Notes: generated by a model not told the origin, from the sequence alone. DNA of 64,000 nucleotides from Aplidium turbinatum (GCA_918807975.1 OU964924.1:25899695-25963694), one strand, 5' to 3'; shown: positions 36,241-49,340, numbered from the stretch's first letter. Program-made: numbers and translations.

Positions 36241-37341
36241 TTTCAGCTTTTTTAGGTTTTGGACTCTGGGCTTTCTGATTGGGATGAAAAATTGCAGCTA
36301 TCTTGTCTATAATCTTAATTGGCAGGGGCTTGTGTCCATCAACTTTTTTTAAATTTGAAACAGAATAGCCTTTAAGTCGATATAATGGACTTAAGACAAA
36401 ATGACATTCAACCGAATTTGGATTTTAGCCCTTTTATTGGACATAAGTCTTTCTCATCCCAACCAAATTAAGCTTATGTTTCTAAAAATTGGACATAAAC
36501 ACTTTCTAAGGCTTCTTCTAAACCTCGATTTTAATGGAATACAATACCGGTAGGCAGTAATTAAAAAAATTCTCTAATATACTGTGGCAATGAATCAAAT
36601 TCAGCCCACAATAAATCAAATCAAACCAAAAGCCAGTGAAAGGTACCAGTATCTTAAGCCATTTTTTTGCCTGCTTGCAGTTGCTTTGATTCTAATACCG
36701 TAAGTGATCTAAATACGATTTCTATGTAACTAAGTCATCGAAACACAACCTGGTTGGCAGTTGCACACATTGAGCTCTGTATGTTTGTAGGTACAGAAAT
36801 ATAAGCTACCTTATTTAACTACCAATCATTGTATGTTTTAAATTTTTAGTAGGTTTTGTCAGGTATATGCAGGTTGCAGAGTAGCTTTTAGCCAGCCATG
36901 TGCACAACTGCACGTATATATGCATAATTTACGTATTTCACGTATGCGTCTATGTCAATGGGGCTTATTTTGACGAAGGACTACAAAAATACAGTGACAG
37001 CCTTCCATATAAAGAAAAGACAATGTTGCAAGGAACAGTGGTTAAAATTTATGTACAGACTTTTTATGTAAAGTTTGACATAGATGGAAAAACTACATCA
37101 GTCAAAAAAGTTGCTGTAAGGACTGATGTTCCAGAAGATCAGCAAATATTTATTTTGAGTACAAGTAGGCTACAGCGTTGGAAGCTGGAAACCAAATCTC
37201 AGATCTCAGGATGAGCCATCATTCTTATGCTTAGATGACGAGGACCCTGCATCTTCTCATAGCACATCAGATTTAACAGCAGAATCGGATATTTGTGACG
37301 ATGACTCAGATTTAGATAATAATTTTGACATAGACAAGGAA

Positions 37342-37977
37342 TTGAAGAACCAGGGTATGAAAAATGCTTACGAACCACAAGCAGATGAGACATATGAAGA
37401 CACCATCTCTGACACTAGTGAGAAGGTTACCGGTAAACCAAATGAAACTGATCAACCAACAAACTTTATTCAAGGAGAAGATGTCATATTATATTGCAAT
37501 AATAAACCAATTTTTAAAGCAAAGTACGATTTTGTGGAAGCAGGGGGAACCATACATGGCCAAAAAGTGAAAGAAGGTGAAAGCAGATTTTTCATAACCC
37601 AAGTCTATAAGACTGCAGCATCATGGAGTTTGTTCATTACATCAGATCATACTGAAGGTGCAGCTGTACTATGGAGTATCGTGAATGCTACAAAGATCAC
37701 TTCAGAGACGGTAAATGACATCAACAGAATGTTTGGGACTGAAAGTTGCACGGCAACACCCCTCATGGAATGCAAAAAGAAGTACAATCCAGATCAATGG
37801 ATACGAAATGTACAAAAAAGAAAAAGCCAAGATGAATCCTATATATATAAATTAAAAGACGGACAGACAAAAACAATGCCGGAAAAGAAGGTTAGAGATA
37901 CTTGCCCATCAGCATGCAAAAAGTGCCCTGAAAATTTCACCCATGAGGATCGCGACATCATACACAAAAACTTTTGA
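37342..37977 (+). CDS. transposase fragment, N-terminal region
   Basis: A 211-codon open frame inside the 36290-40595 transposon, reading NFIQGEDVILYCNNKPIFKA, FFITQVYKTAASWSLF and TCPSACKKCPENFTHEDRD. The Cys pattern may be a small zinc site. It precedes the catalytic part in another frame. Confidence 0.7.
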   Translation: MKNQGMKNAYEPQADETYEDTISDTSEKVTGKPNETDQPTNFIQGEDVILYCNNKPIFKAKYDFVEAGGTIHGQKVKEGESRFFITQVYKTAASWSLFITSDHTEGAAVLWSIVNATKITSETVNDINRMFGTESCTATPLMECKKKYNPDQWIRNVQKRKSQDESYIYKLKDGQTKTMPEKKVRDTCPSACKKCPENFTHEDRDIIHKNF

Positions 37978-38806
37978 AAGTTGGAAGCTGTGGACATGAA
38001 GACTGAAGAGGCTGTTTTTGACAAAAATGGTAAAAAGTTCTAAAAAGGGCCGCACAAGGGTTCGACAAAATATTAAAACGGGTAAACGGAGAACCAGACC
38101 AACATCACAGCAGTATAGTTTGCAAAAGCCTGGCATGCAAGAACCGACAGCAGATTGCCAGCCATTTTTCCTCAAAACCTGGATATCTCCAGAAAGCAAG
38201 TTAAAACTGCCATTAAAAAAGCAATTGATGGAGGTGGTATTGAATCTGATAAAAGAGGTTCCAATGTGCAACATAACAAAATTAATCCTGGACGTGAACA
38301 ATCCATTGTTGACCACATCTGTCAATTTAAAAAAATTGAGAGTCACTATGTGAGGATGGGGTTAAGGTACCAATATCTCCCCCCAACTCTGAATGTAAAG
38401 GAGATGCATAGAATGTACAAAAGATGGTGTTGTACACAAAGAAATATTAACTCAGAGACATATGATACGGTACATATTATACAATTTTCAAACAGAAATT
38501 CAGCCTAAAGTTCAAAAAACCAAAAAAAGATGAATGCGATCAATGTACCACATACAAACATGTGGCTGATGCAAACATTCTAACAAAGGAAATGGAAGAA
38601 GAACACTCTGTTCATTTAGATGAGAAGGAAAGGAGCCGGAAAGTTAAAGAAATGAAAGGATTAGGGGCAAAGTTTACCCATGTTCAATCATCTACGTTCG
38701 ACTTCCAGAAGACACTGTTAACTCCAGCAGGAGCAAGTTCCTCATTCTATTATAGTAATTACAATTTCACAATTACTGACATATTGCTATCTCTGGAACG
38801 AAGCAG

Positions 38807-39259
38807 ATGCGAAAAAAGGGCTCCAATGAAATGGCCTCTGCTCTTCTTGATTACTTGGTGGAGTTAAACAAAAAAGGTATCACACATGTAAACCTTTTTT
38901 GTGATAGATGCAGTAGGCAAAACTGCAACTGTATGGTCTTCTCTATGCTGTCACTTGCTCGACATTGGCCCAATTTTTCAGAAATAACATTGCGCTTCCT
39001 TGTAACCGGACACAGCCAAAATGAACATGATACCATGCATTCATTGGTGGAGAGAGAAGTTCGTTTATATGAAACTTACACAACTGAAAATTGGGAAGCA
39101 CTCATATTGCATGCTTTAACAAAAGCTAATGACTCCAAGAATAAGAAAAGGAACGTGAAATTGAATATACTGACTTTCGAAGAAATCATAGACTTCAAAT
39201 GTGGAAAGCATTTATGGCAGCTTCAAGACATTTTCAAAGGAAAAAATCAAAGATTGTGA
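38807..39259 (+). CDS. transposase fragment, catalytic region
   Basis: Open frame with KGSNEMASALLDYLVELN, FCDRCSRQNCNCMV and RFLVTGHSQNEHDTMHSLVE: the presumed second and third acidic motifs. The preceding part (CDQCTTY… at 38520-38800) is in a different frame; the join lies near 38785-38800. Confidence 0.75.
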   Translation: MRKKGSNEMASALLDYLVELNKKGITHVNLFCDRCSRQNCNCMVFSMLSLARHWPNFSEITLRFLVTGHSQNEHDTMHSLVEREVRLYETYTTENWEALILHALTKANDSKNKKRNVKLNILTFEEIIDFKCGKHLWQLQDIFKGKNQRL

Positions 39260-39829
39260 TGGCACAGCAATTAAATGGTCCAAACTGATTGATTGATGCC
39301 AAACTTGATTGATGCTTTGCCATCAATTGTTACGCAGCTGCTCCGGGAATAACAAAGGATATATATGGTTCTCTGATGCAATTTTGCAAGATGGGCCTTA
39401 TCCCAAATCACCATCAGAAATTCTATGAAAACCTCAAGGTGGTCGGAGAGAGTGATTCAGAATCAGATGATGGAGTAGAATCTGTTTGAATACTTGTTAT
39501 TAGGGCTGTGGATAAACTGACTTTTTCTTTAGGCGCTAACCACTGACTTTTAGTTGATTAACCGTTTTTGTGTAAAACGTCTTAGACATTGACACGTTTT
39601 GAAGCTTTTGTCAACATAATAAAATGCTTTTACTTTAGTGCAGTTTCACAAGTTGTTATTACCAGGTTACTCTAGATACCAACTACGAAAGCTCAATTTG
39701 TCACTTTCATCATGAGCTAAAACATTTAAATTTAACCAAAATGCAAAATACCCATTTTCTGTTAACCACTAATGAATTTCTTAGCAGTTAACCACTAAAA
39801 CTTGCTTAACTGTACACACTGAGACTGCC

Positions 39830-40285
39830 AAAACTTTCACTGACCACTGTGATTTGTACTTGTGCCAGTGTATTCAACTCACTGCCAAATTTTTACAGAC
39901 CGATGTTATTTGTATATAATTATGACACTTGTGCCAATGGATCCACTTCCAAAACTTCCATAGACCAATGTTATTTATGAGATACTTGTGTCATAATGCA
40001 TTCATTGCCACAACTTTAACTGATCACTTATTTGTAATTCTTCCAATGTAATCACTGCCAACACTTTCTCTTACTTTTACTGATCACTGTTACATGTACT
40101 TGTGCCTATGCATTTAAGGCCAAAACTTCCACTGACCACTGTTATTTGTGTACTTGTGCCAATGGATCTACTGCCACACGTTTTACTGACCACTGTTATG
40201 TGTACTTAATAAGTGTCATTGAATTCACAGCCAAAACTTCCACTGACCACTGTTATTAATTTGTATATACTTGTGTCAATGTCAT
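39830..40285. repeat. ~60-bp degenerate tandem repeat, about 8 copies
   Basis: About eight units built from CCAAAACTTCCACTGACCAC, TGTTATTTGTGTACTTGTGC and CAATGGATCTACTG, 45-75 bp each, between the transposase and the right end of the 36290-40595 transposon. Confidence 0.85.
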
Positions 40286-40708
40286 ATAGGCTGCGGTCTA
40301 TGGTGTGTCAAGCATCGCATAATTTGATACTTAATTCCTTACAGTTTACTACTCTGTTCTCACTACACAGTACACATACACACTATGGACAATTCCATGA
40401 AGAAATACGAAGCATTCCAAATATTGACAATAAAATGTTCATCCTAAAAGGCCTTAAGTCACATACTAATGCAACTTATGGGCTTATGTCCTATAATTAT
40501 GCCAAAAGGGCTTATATCCAATTTACAGTTTACACACACAAAAATTATTTGGAACAGTATTGGCTTAAGTCCAAAACGGGGTTAAAAATATATACATAGG
40601 TCCCGCAGGGGGTCCCAACACACGCATAAGAAAAGGTTTACACTCTGTCAACAATGTGTAGACACAGCATTGTGAAGTTTAATAAAACATGCAAAACAAT
40701 AGAAATTG

Positions 40709-41402
<694 letters not shown>

Positions 41403-41459
41403 ATTTTTTAAAAGGTTACAGCTTAAAAAGTACCACAAGCATACATCTGAAAACAATTA

Positions 41460-43135
41460 CAGTAACTTTTCAACTTACGAACATTCGGAGATACGAACAT
41501 TTATATTTTCTCACAAAATTTTTTTGAAAAGTGCAGTGCCTATGCAGTCTACCATCATTAGCAATAAAAGGGGAAGGCTTATAGAAGAAATGGAAAAGCT
41601 TCTCCATTTATGGAAGGAACACCAGTGGCAGTGGCGTGTAAGACTTAGCCTAGCACTAATTCAGGAGAAAGCTAAGTCACTTTTCGAAGACTTCAAGACA
41701 AAAGCTGGCAATAGTGCGGAAGACGAAACGTTTGCTGCAAGTTCTGGATGGTTCCAACGCTTCAAGAAACGAGCAAACTTGCATCATGTCTCTGTCTCCG
41801 GTGAAGCAGCAAGCGCCGACAAAGTGGCTGCAAAGAAATTCCCGATTACCTTAAAAGATATCATCGATGCCGGTGATTATTCTCCCCAGAAAATCTTCAA
41901 TGTGGATGAGACTAGGTTTTTCTGGAAAAAAATGCCTCCGAAAACGTATGTTAGCCGTGAAGAGAAGACGATGCCAGGTTTTAAGGTGGCGAAGGATAGG
42001 TTGACTCTGATGTTGGGCGGCAATGCTTCAGGAGACTTCAAACTCAAACCAGTGCACTATTAGTTTATCGAGCTGAGAATCCCCGGGCATTGAAGACATC
42101 ACAAAAGCTCTCTTCCTATGATTTGGAAGTCAAACAAAAAAGCTTGGATGACACTTGTTTTATTCCAGGACTGGTTTCTTTACCACTTCATTCCTGAAGT
42201 CCAGGGATATTGCCGGGAAAAGGAAGTCCCTTTCAAGATTCTCCTGATCTTAGATAACGCACCTGGCCACCCGCCACACTTGGAAGACTTTGATCTCGAT
42301 GTGAAAGTTGTATATCTACCTCCAAATACAACTTCACTCCTTCAGTCAATGAATCAAGGTGTTATTGCTAATTTCAAGAAGTATTACACACGTCATGCAT
42401 ACAAACAAGCATTGAACGCAGTAGAGGGTGATCCTAATATGATCTCAAGTTAACCAACTTTTGGAAAACATTTAACATTCGAACGTCACGTGTATAGAGC
42501 ACATTGATGCTGCATGGCGTGAAGTGTCCCAAACCACAATGAATGGTGTCTGAAAGGCTTTGTGCCGACAGTTTGCAAACAACTTTCAAGGATTTCAGCA
42601 AGAGGAGAAGGAGATTCTTGAAAATCTCATTGAAATATTTAAAAAGCTCGATATTGACCTAAAGGAAAATGACTTTCAAGAGCTTTTTGAGTCACACGCA
42701 CAGGAACTGACAAATGAGGAACCAATGGAATTGGAAGCCATGCAAAGACAAGAAGATGAAAACGATGAAGAGATTGTTCCTACAAAGAAGTTTGAAACAA
42801 AGTTGATGGCCAATGGGTTTAGTTTGATTGCGAAAGCTCTCAGTGTTTTTGAGAATCAGGATCCGAATGTACAGCAATTCTCAAGGGTAGCAATGGAAAA
42901 CATACAATGCAATGATTTGAGACAATGTCTGCTGTGTTTTACTTTATTTCTGTGCGTTTAATATTAGAAAGAACTTAGGTGTATGTTGCGTATGTGATGG
43001 ACGGATGTCTAGTAGACATAGGCCTAAGCAGTTCTGTAGGCTATACCAAACAACAGTACAGTTTGAACTTACGAACAATTTAAGATACGAACGGCCGTTC
43101 GGAACGCAACTTGTTCATAAGCTGAGGAGTTACTG
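41460..43135 (+). mobile_element. Tigger/pogo-type DNA transposon, dead
   Basis: Ends CAGTAACTTTTCAACTTACG and, inverted, CAGTAACTCCTCAGCTTATG; TA precedes the left end. The plus strand encodes a Tigger-like transposase: CENP-B-type second helix-turn-helix (WFQRFKKRANLHHVSVSGEA), first DDE motif FNVDETRFFWKKMPPKTY, second LLILDNAPGHPPHLED, third PNTTSLLQSMNQGVI, where the usual catalytic Asp of MDQG is Asn. The first DNA-binding helix domain is missing and stops cut the frame near 42061 and 42451. The empty site in units B and C reads CAATTAAATAGTTTAAAC or similar. Confidence 0.93.
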
Positions 43136-44086
43136 TTAATAGTTTAAACAAAACTAGAGATGAACTGATACCAATATTTTGGCCGATACTTTACTGTTAC
43201 AAAAAGAAGCAATTTTGGTATTTGCAAAGAATTATATCAAATGCTAAGTTTTACCATATTTGCATACATCTATTGAATTATAAACAGACATAACTCAGCA
43301 ACAACACTACATTTAACATTATAAAAACAAAAAGTGAATGTTTTCGGTTATAGTGTAGGCATATTTGTAATTTCGTGTTTTTTTTTTGTTAAAAGCAAAA
43401 ACTCACTTGTTTTTGAAAGAAAACATGATAAGTTTAAAAAAAAATTAGGGTGGCATTTTTTCTGAACATTTTTGGGGCACGAAATCCAAGATGGCGTCCA
43501 AAATGGGGCACAACAATGATTAAGCAATATTTTCGCAAGTATATAGGCTACAATTACAGATAAAATATCTAAATATAAGTTTTCTGCGACAGGAAATCTA
43601 ATGGAATCATCGAATTTAGGTTACATATATGACATACACGTGCCAAATTTTAAAATGTTATTCAAAATACCCCCGCGCACCCGAAACGTATGCTAAGCTA
43701 CCTACGTAATTTTGTAATTTTGCACCAAAGACTGTATTAACTTAAATGCATGCATTTTTCACAAAGAATACGCAACTAGAAAGCCAATGAACGGATTTAA
43801 ATACAATGAAACTTGAATTAATGTTCGATCCTTTAAGTCGTATTACACGCGAAAGATGTAAGAAGTCTTAGGCCTTCTGATCAAATGGCAGTTATCGTTA
43901 ACAACCGACATCTACGGAATTTATAATATTTATTGAATGTCAAAGAAAGCAATTCATCTTCAAAATTTTCAGTCTTCATTTATCACTGGTTGGATAGTTT
44001 TGTTTTTACAGCTGAGACCACAGCCCCAGACTTCTGTACATGGAATATTGTTCTTGTGGCAGTTGCACCTTCCTTCGCATCCACAT

Positions 44087-45110
44087 TTACACCCGCGCTT
44101 TATGAGTTGCAATTGGTGGATTTAAACAACGATCTGGCTTGACGTGACTTGAACATGCATCAAACGTCCAACCAAATGCAGTTGGTGCTGGAAGGCAGGG
44201 ATGGGCTTTGCTAGCTGTTCTCCAAATCATGCATACATAATGAGCCCGGCCAATGCGCAAATCTAGTGAACCAGAAGTTGGTGGAAAGTCTTCTCCTTCG
44301 GCTGCACGATTGGAGAAGAAGAACCAACGGAGGTCATTCACTTTCGTGTAGATTTTGGATCGATACAAAATACAGACAAAGCGTTCCAACTGCGAGCATA
44401 CATCAGCAGGAAGATCAGTGTCATTGTCATTCCCGAGCATTGCTAGTGCATCCAAGATCTCATCATCACAAGACATAAATGCCTTGAAGCATAAGTCTTT
44501 CGTTCTGCCAGAAAATCTCCCAGTCATATCGGAACCACTCAGAGCATGAAAACCTAGAAGTGCAGAAGCACGTTTTGGTCCCAAGTTGTTGTATATGTTT
44601 CGCACACAAATGTCCCTCTTCAATCTGTCCTTTCCCGTACGGAAAGTTGTAGACCCGGGTAAGTGTGGATACATGTAGATGAGCAACAACAAGATGTCTG
44701 TGTCTGGGGAATTTACAATCAGTTCTGTTTCATTGGAAACAGTTAGAGCGTGCAGAACAATCAAAGTGTCTGCCTCTTCTTGGCTGTGAGTCAGAAGCGA
44801 GTCTAGAATATTAACATTGACCTTGGTTTGTGTTTCCGATGTCACCAGTAGTTTTTTCAGTCTGTTGTTGGGGCTCTTGCTGTGATGTACAACCTTTTCA
44901 TCTAAATACTCGGTCAGTTCTCCTTTGGTGCGGATATCTGAGAGAAAGTCCTTCAAGGAAATATTCTGGATTAAAGTGTTGTCTTTCACGTGGTAATAGG
45001 CTATGTTGACTTTCCCTTGGTCCTCTTTGTCCGCATCTGTTGCTTGAGTGATGTTTCGATGTGCCCGTCAAACACCAACCTGATCTCGTCATACTGTGTA
45101 CCCACTACCC
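44087..45110 (-). CDS. XPG/PIN-like nuclease region of the transposon
   Basis: Starts YDEIRLVFDGHIETSLKQ near 45070 and, after a stop at about 44995, runs open for 300 codons: ISLKDFLSDIRTKGELTEYL, THSQEEADTLIVLHALTVS, VNSPDTDILLLLIYMYPHLP, LGPKRASALLGFHALSGSDM, CSQLERFVCILYRSKIYTKV, LRWFFFSNRAAEGE and a Cys-rich tail. The D of VFD, EEAD and SPDTD could form the metal site of a FEN/XPG-type nuclease; this is inference from spacing. One in-frame stop separates the first ~40 codons. Confidence 0.75.
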
Positions 45111-46638
45111 ATGTTACAAATTATCTGAAGAAAGGCTTCGGCAAAGTCTTGGCATGTTTTCATTTGTTCTGTTTTGGTAACTGCGTTTACCATAGCCATC
45201 CCATCAATGATGATCACTCGGTGAGTTGTCAGTTCATCTGGTGGGTCCACAGTGGTATATTCAACTGCTGTGTCAAAGGAACTTAGAATGAATGGTTATC
45301 GGACAGCTGAGTAACAATTACCTCATTCCTGTCAACTTGTAGCCTACCCGTTGTCTCTTACTACCGGTATCCAGTTTCTCAAGATGACGAAGTATTGATG
45401 TCTTATCATATGCCAGCAGGAGGGATCCATCTGAAGCAAACATTGATCGAGGCACCACACCAAATTCATACGTTCCGGTGCATTCCTTGAGCTCTGGTCG
45501 ACTTCTTGATATTACAATGAACCGCTGCAACAGTCCTCGCTCTTCTTTAATTTTGATTACCTTGTCTCCCATGCTGATTTTCGCAATTGCATTGGCACTT
45601 TTGAATGTAAACAGTTTCTTCCTGGTCATTTTGTCCCACACGGAAAGTTTTCCTTCTACAAGATCAGGGCTGCGATTTTTTCTTTCTTGTCGAACGACCA
45701 AAAATTCTACGCTTGTTTGTCGAATAGTAATATGACGTCACAAGAGTCAGATTATAAGCGTTTGGCCGCGAGTTACCGCACAAGTTGTGGTATCAGAGTC
45801 ACTTACTGTTTTTAATCGCACGCTGGTTGAGTGATTCCATCTACGACGGCAAAAAACATTGCCGTCGCCAAATCAACACACCTTAGATTGCTGCGACAAT
45901 TGCCGTATGCTTTAATGCTTAATCAAACGAAATTTTATGCGCTTCTTCATTGCGTGTCACACGGCGGTAGCCCAGAGCATCACGCAAGTTATTTTATGCG
46001 CCGACAATGCTCTTGTGAACTGTAAAAAGTTTGCCACCTTACGAATACTGGCTTAATTGTTACGCAAATGTTATTCTTTCATCGAATGCTTATTGTTTAC
46101 CGATGTCGTTGCGAATATAAATTATGGTGAAAGAAGATACAGTTAAAAAGTGGAATTTACCTGCTATTAGTGTGGTATTTTGCAAAATTTGTAAAGAATT
46201 TTATGACGGAAACAAATCGGAATTAGAAAAGCTACGGGGTCAAGTTAAAAAAATAATACGAAATTAGATAAACGGTTCTTCGGCAGAAAAGAAAAATAAT
46301 GATTCTGATCAAATGGCATTGCGCGTTCATGAACGGGCAGTTTTGCGTCTTCAAGTATTTCAGTGATGACGCGACAACCTCATCCTCCCATACAGCGTCT
46401 TATGATTCCGATTTGTGACAGCTAGTTCTTTATCAAACAGACTCGTGTTTGCTCGCGGTATCTCAATTGTGCCGAAATTATGTTAGTGTAAACGTAAATC
46501 GAGGCAATCATCTCGCAGTGAGATATTAATTTGTTACCGGTACCTGGTTGAACAATTAACGTTATTTTATGATAATTCAAAGTCGCTAGATGTCGAATTA
46601 ATGTAAAACAAACGTAAATTTCTTCTTGGGCATTGTTA

Positions 46639-46726
46639 CGCAGGCAGCAAAATTTGTTATTTTTGCATTGACTTCACGTCTGTAGACGTTGAATCAATGC
46701 AAAAATGATGATTTTTGCTATTTGGG
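46639..46726. mobile_element. palindromic MITE, TA-flanked
   Basis: CGCAGGCAGCAAAATTTG, TTTTTGCATTGACTTCACG, centre TCTGTAGA, then the inverted arm ending ATTTTTGCTATTTGGG; TA on both sides. Same family as 21854-21942; third level of nesting here. Confidence 0.85.
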
Positions 46727-46930
46727 TACGCAATGTAACCCGCCAGGAAAATTAAAGAGATTTGTGCTGACTCGAACGTTGAATCAACCCAAAATTAACT
46801 TACTTTTCCCCCTGAATTATTTAACGTAAAAGCGTGCGTATCGCTACTTTTGGTACATCACTACAAATCAAACAGTGCGGTCGTGACTCGTGATAGACTA
46901 CTCTAGTATATTTTTCGCTTCTCGTTTTTT

Positions 46931-46988
46931 CGATTTAACGTCTGCAGACGTTGAATCAATGTAAAAACGACGGGTTTTGCCAGCTGGG
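46931..46988. mobile_element. palindromic MITE, right part
   Basis: CGATTTAACGTCTGCAGACG, TTGAATCAATGTAAAAACGA, CGGGTTTTGCCAGCTGGG: centre plus right arm of the same family; left arm largely lost. Confidence 0.7.
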
Positions 46989-49340
46989 TTGTGTGCTTTT
47001 GTGAATGCAAAATCGCCCATTACGTAATCACAGAAAACCTTTTAGTGGATGGAAGTCAAGTTGCAACCGTGTTTATCCGTCTACTATTCTTTATTCACAT
47101 TGCAAAACATTTCTGCAAGCTTGGAACAACAAGTGCATAAGTCAGACATAAATAAAAACTTGCAAACACGTTGACAATTAAAGTAGCCTACTTCGGTTAT
47201 TTTATCTATAAAAGAAACCCGCTGTGTCGAATAGCACAAAACGTGTGTGGCGAAATGTTTGATGCCAGGCGTTGGAACTTCGATCAAAGCATTCTCCCGC
47301 AGTGTTCAAAATGGCGGCGCTGACGCCTTGGGAGTTTCTCGTGTGAAGCGTCACATTTAGACCTTGCTTTGAAGTACCTGGCGCAAGAAAGTTTACGTAA
47401 GTCGGCACTCTTATGATTGCATCACGTGATGCCCCCCCCCCCCGATTGTTCCTCGACCTGACGACGTTTAGTCCTCTCTCAGTTTTTTTTTACCTTTTTA
47501 TTTTCCTTTTTTTTTTGTCGAATAGTGATGGCGCGTGTCGAGTGACCTCGTCACCAAAAAAGGCAAAAATCGCAGCCCTGTACAAGATGTTCAGTGACTT
47601 TCGTTCACTTTCGAAAATCTGATGCCCAATCTCATCACGCCGAAGAATGTCGTTGGTAGCAGTATCATTCATAACTGCTTTGGTGAGCAAATTGTAAATT
47701 TCATCTTCGTCAGAGGATTCAAATGGGTTTCTACGCTCGTGAAATACTACGCTGAGTTTGATAGCATTTTGCGTCATTCGGGAGAGTTTTCCTCCTGTAA
47801 GCTCGTGGTGCTGCATTCTCTTTGCCTTGCTACCACAGTAGTAGGCTACTTTTTCTCAAAGTCATGCTGCAAATTTGAGACCTCGGGTGCGATGAGAAAA
47901 TATTTGTCTAGTGACTTTTGATTCTGTGTAATTCGAACTATGCCTCCAATAACCTTAAGTTCACGTTTTCTTGTTCAATCCCGTGGTCTGCACCAATTGA
48001 TGTAAATCCAACAACACCTTTGGTTACCGATGCGCAGAAATTCTCTTTCATGAATTCTGCCCAGATCTCTGGGTGCTCCTTTTTTGCTTGCTGCATTGTA
48101 GAAATGTAAAGTGGTAAAAGGCGTGCATAATTTAAATGATCATGGGCAAAGAAGTACTTTATGAATGATTCCAAACTCTGCATGTGCAGCGATATGTCTA
48201 GTTGTCTGGTGACTCAACAAATTGGAGGATAGTCTCGAACTGTTTCATCGCTGAATCTTGTTTGCAGTGTTTTGCGATTGTTTAATGTTTTAGAAGATGT
48301 CCCTGCCTTTAACAGGCTACTTCGCCCTTTACTCCAGTATCACTTCTTGGTTATTTTTATCCAGCAGCCTGAGTAAACCTGTAAAAACCGTTATACCTGT
48401 ACAACTACAAGCTTGGGTTTTCTCTGGTAGCCTACTGTCATTCATCTATGACGTCACAAATTATAAAAAACAGCTGATTAAAATGATTAAATAAGTTTGT
48501 TGTATGTGCGTCACAAAGTAACTTTGTTACAAAGTCTTTACGTCATAAAGCACTTTTGCATATTTTTTACTGTAAATGAATGGGGCCAAACTGTCAGTTT
48601 GGCCATTTTGATAGGGAATTTCAGGTCATTAGAGTGCACAGAAAAAATGCCACCCTAAATTTTTTTCATCTTCATAGTATCATCTGACAAAATCAAGAAA
48701 GTTTTTGCTTTTAACAAAAAAAAAACACGAAACCTTTTTTCATGACAAATGTGCCCACACTATTAGTCATATAGCCCTTTTCAAGCCTATCAAAAAAATA
48801 CATTTTTAAAAGAAATGCTAAAGAATCATATAGTATCACAGCAAAAATATAGTCAAATCTAAACATTTGAGAAACAGCCTCGCTCACACAAAATGATAAC
48901 TGAAAATTACACAGCACAACGGGTCAAGTATTTCAGATCTATTAAATTGGCATAATTTATTAAAAATTCAAGAATCCAATCTCAACCGCAGTGTTGTGTC
49001 ATGATAGTAGGCTTTGGTAATGAAAGGCCACCGTAATTGAGGACTGCGGTTTAAGGGAAGAAACATTACATCATAATTGGGATTTCTCAAAAATTAATAA
49101 AGGGTTTGTGCAAACTCTCCAAATAGGCTATTACAATTGATAATAAGTCCACTAAAGAACACAAAAACATAAAAGTACACCAATGCAATTGTACTAAAGT
49201 ATAGCAGCCTTCAAACATGCAAGAAAGTATGGTCGTTGATACAATGATACATAGTCATACAGTTGATACAAAGCATAAAAATCCGATTTGGGTTACGAAT
49301 TACAATTTGATAGTGCTTTAAATGACAAGGCTACAAAACA

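Larger units (their letters stand above)
36290..40595 (+). mobile_element. 4.3-kb DNA transposon with broken transposase
   Basis: Both ends hold clusters of GGACATAAG/GGACTTAAG in opposite orientation (36380-36510 and 40450-40580), probable transposase binding sites; exact borders and target duplication are not clear. The plus strand between 36900 and 39260 encodes a protein with FIQGEDVILY, CPSACKKCPENF, CDQCTTY, FDFQKTLLTPAGASSS, KGSNEMASALLDYLV, FCDRCSRQNCN and FLVTGHSQNEHDTMHSLVE. This matches a transposase family known from many animals in which D-x-C-x-x-Q-N and GHSxxExDxxH blocks look like RNase H catalytic motifs. At least three frame changes make this copy dead. Confidence 0.8.
45665..47580. 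mobile_element. 1.9-kb hAT-like element nested in the XPG-type transposon
   Basis: Ends CAGGGCTGCGATTTTT / AAAAATCGCAGCCCTG, perfect 8-bp duplication TACAAGAT (45657-45664, 47581-47588). It splits the minus-strand frame of its host between IFESERKSLNIL and VEGKLSVWDKM. No transposase recognised. It in turn contains the palindromic MITEs at 46639-46726 and 46931-46988. Confidence 0.93.
43275..48936 (-). mobile_element. 5.7-kb DNA transposon encoding an XPG/PIN-like nuclease
   Basis: Inserted in zinc-finger unit A: flanks repeat ATCTATT (43268-43274, 48937-48943), and units B and C run through uninterrupted. Imperfect inverted repeats (43335-43475, 48620-48780) share TTTCGTG, GTTAAAAGCAAAAACT and TTAGGGTGGCATTTTTTCTG. 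The minus strand encodes, in order, FFAHDHLNYARLLPLYIS, NPFESSDEDEIYNLL, RRDEIGHQIFE, GKLSVWDKMTRKKLFTFKS, GLLQRFIVISRSRPEL, RLVFDGHIETSL and a nuclease-like block (HSQEEADTLIVLHA, NSPDTDILLLLIYM, LGFHALSGSDMTGRFSGRTK). The acidic EEADT and SPDTD motifs resemble the XPG I-region; Academ elements are known to carry XPG nucleases, so Academ is a possible home. The coding region is interrupted, including by the hAT-like element at 45665-47580. Confidence 0.75.

Noticed and set aside
47413-47622. Plus-strand frame with hydrophobic run
   Set aside because: A poly-C and poly-T tract at the edge of the nested hAT-like element; no conserved protein.
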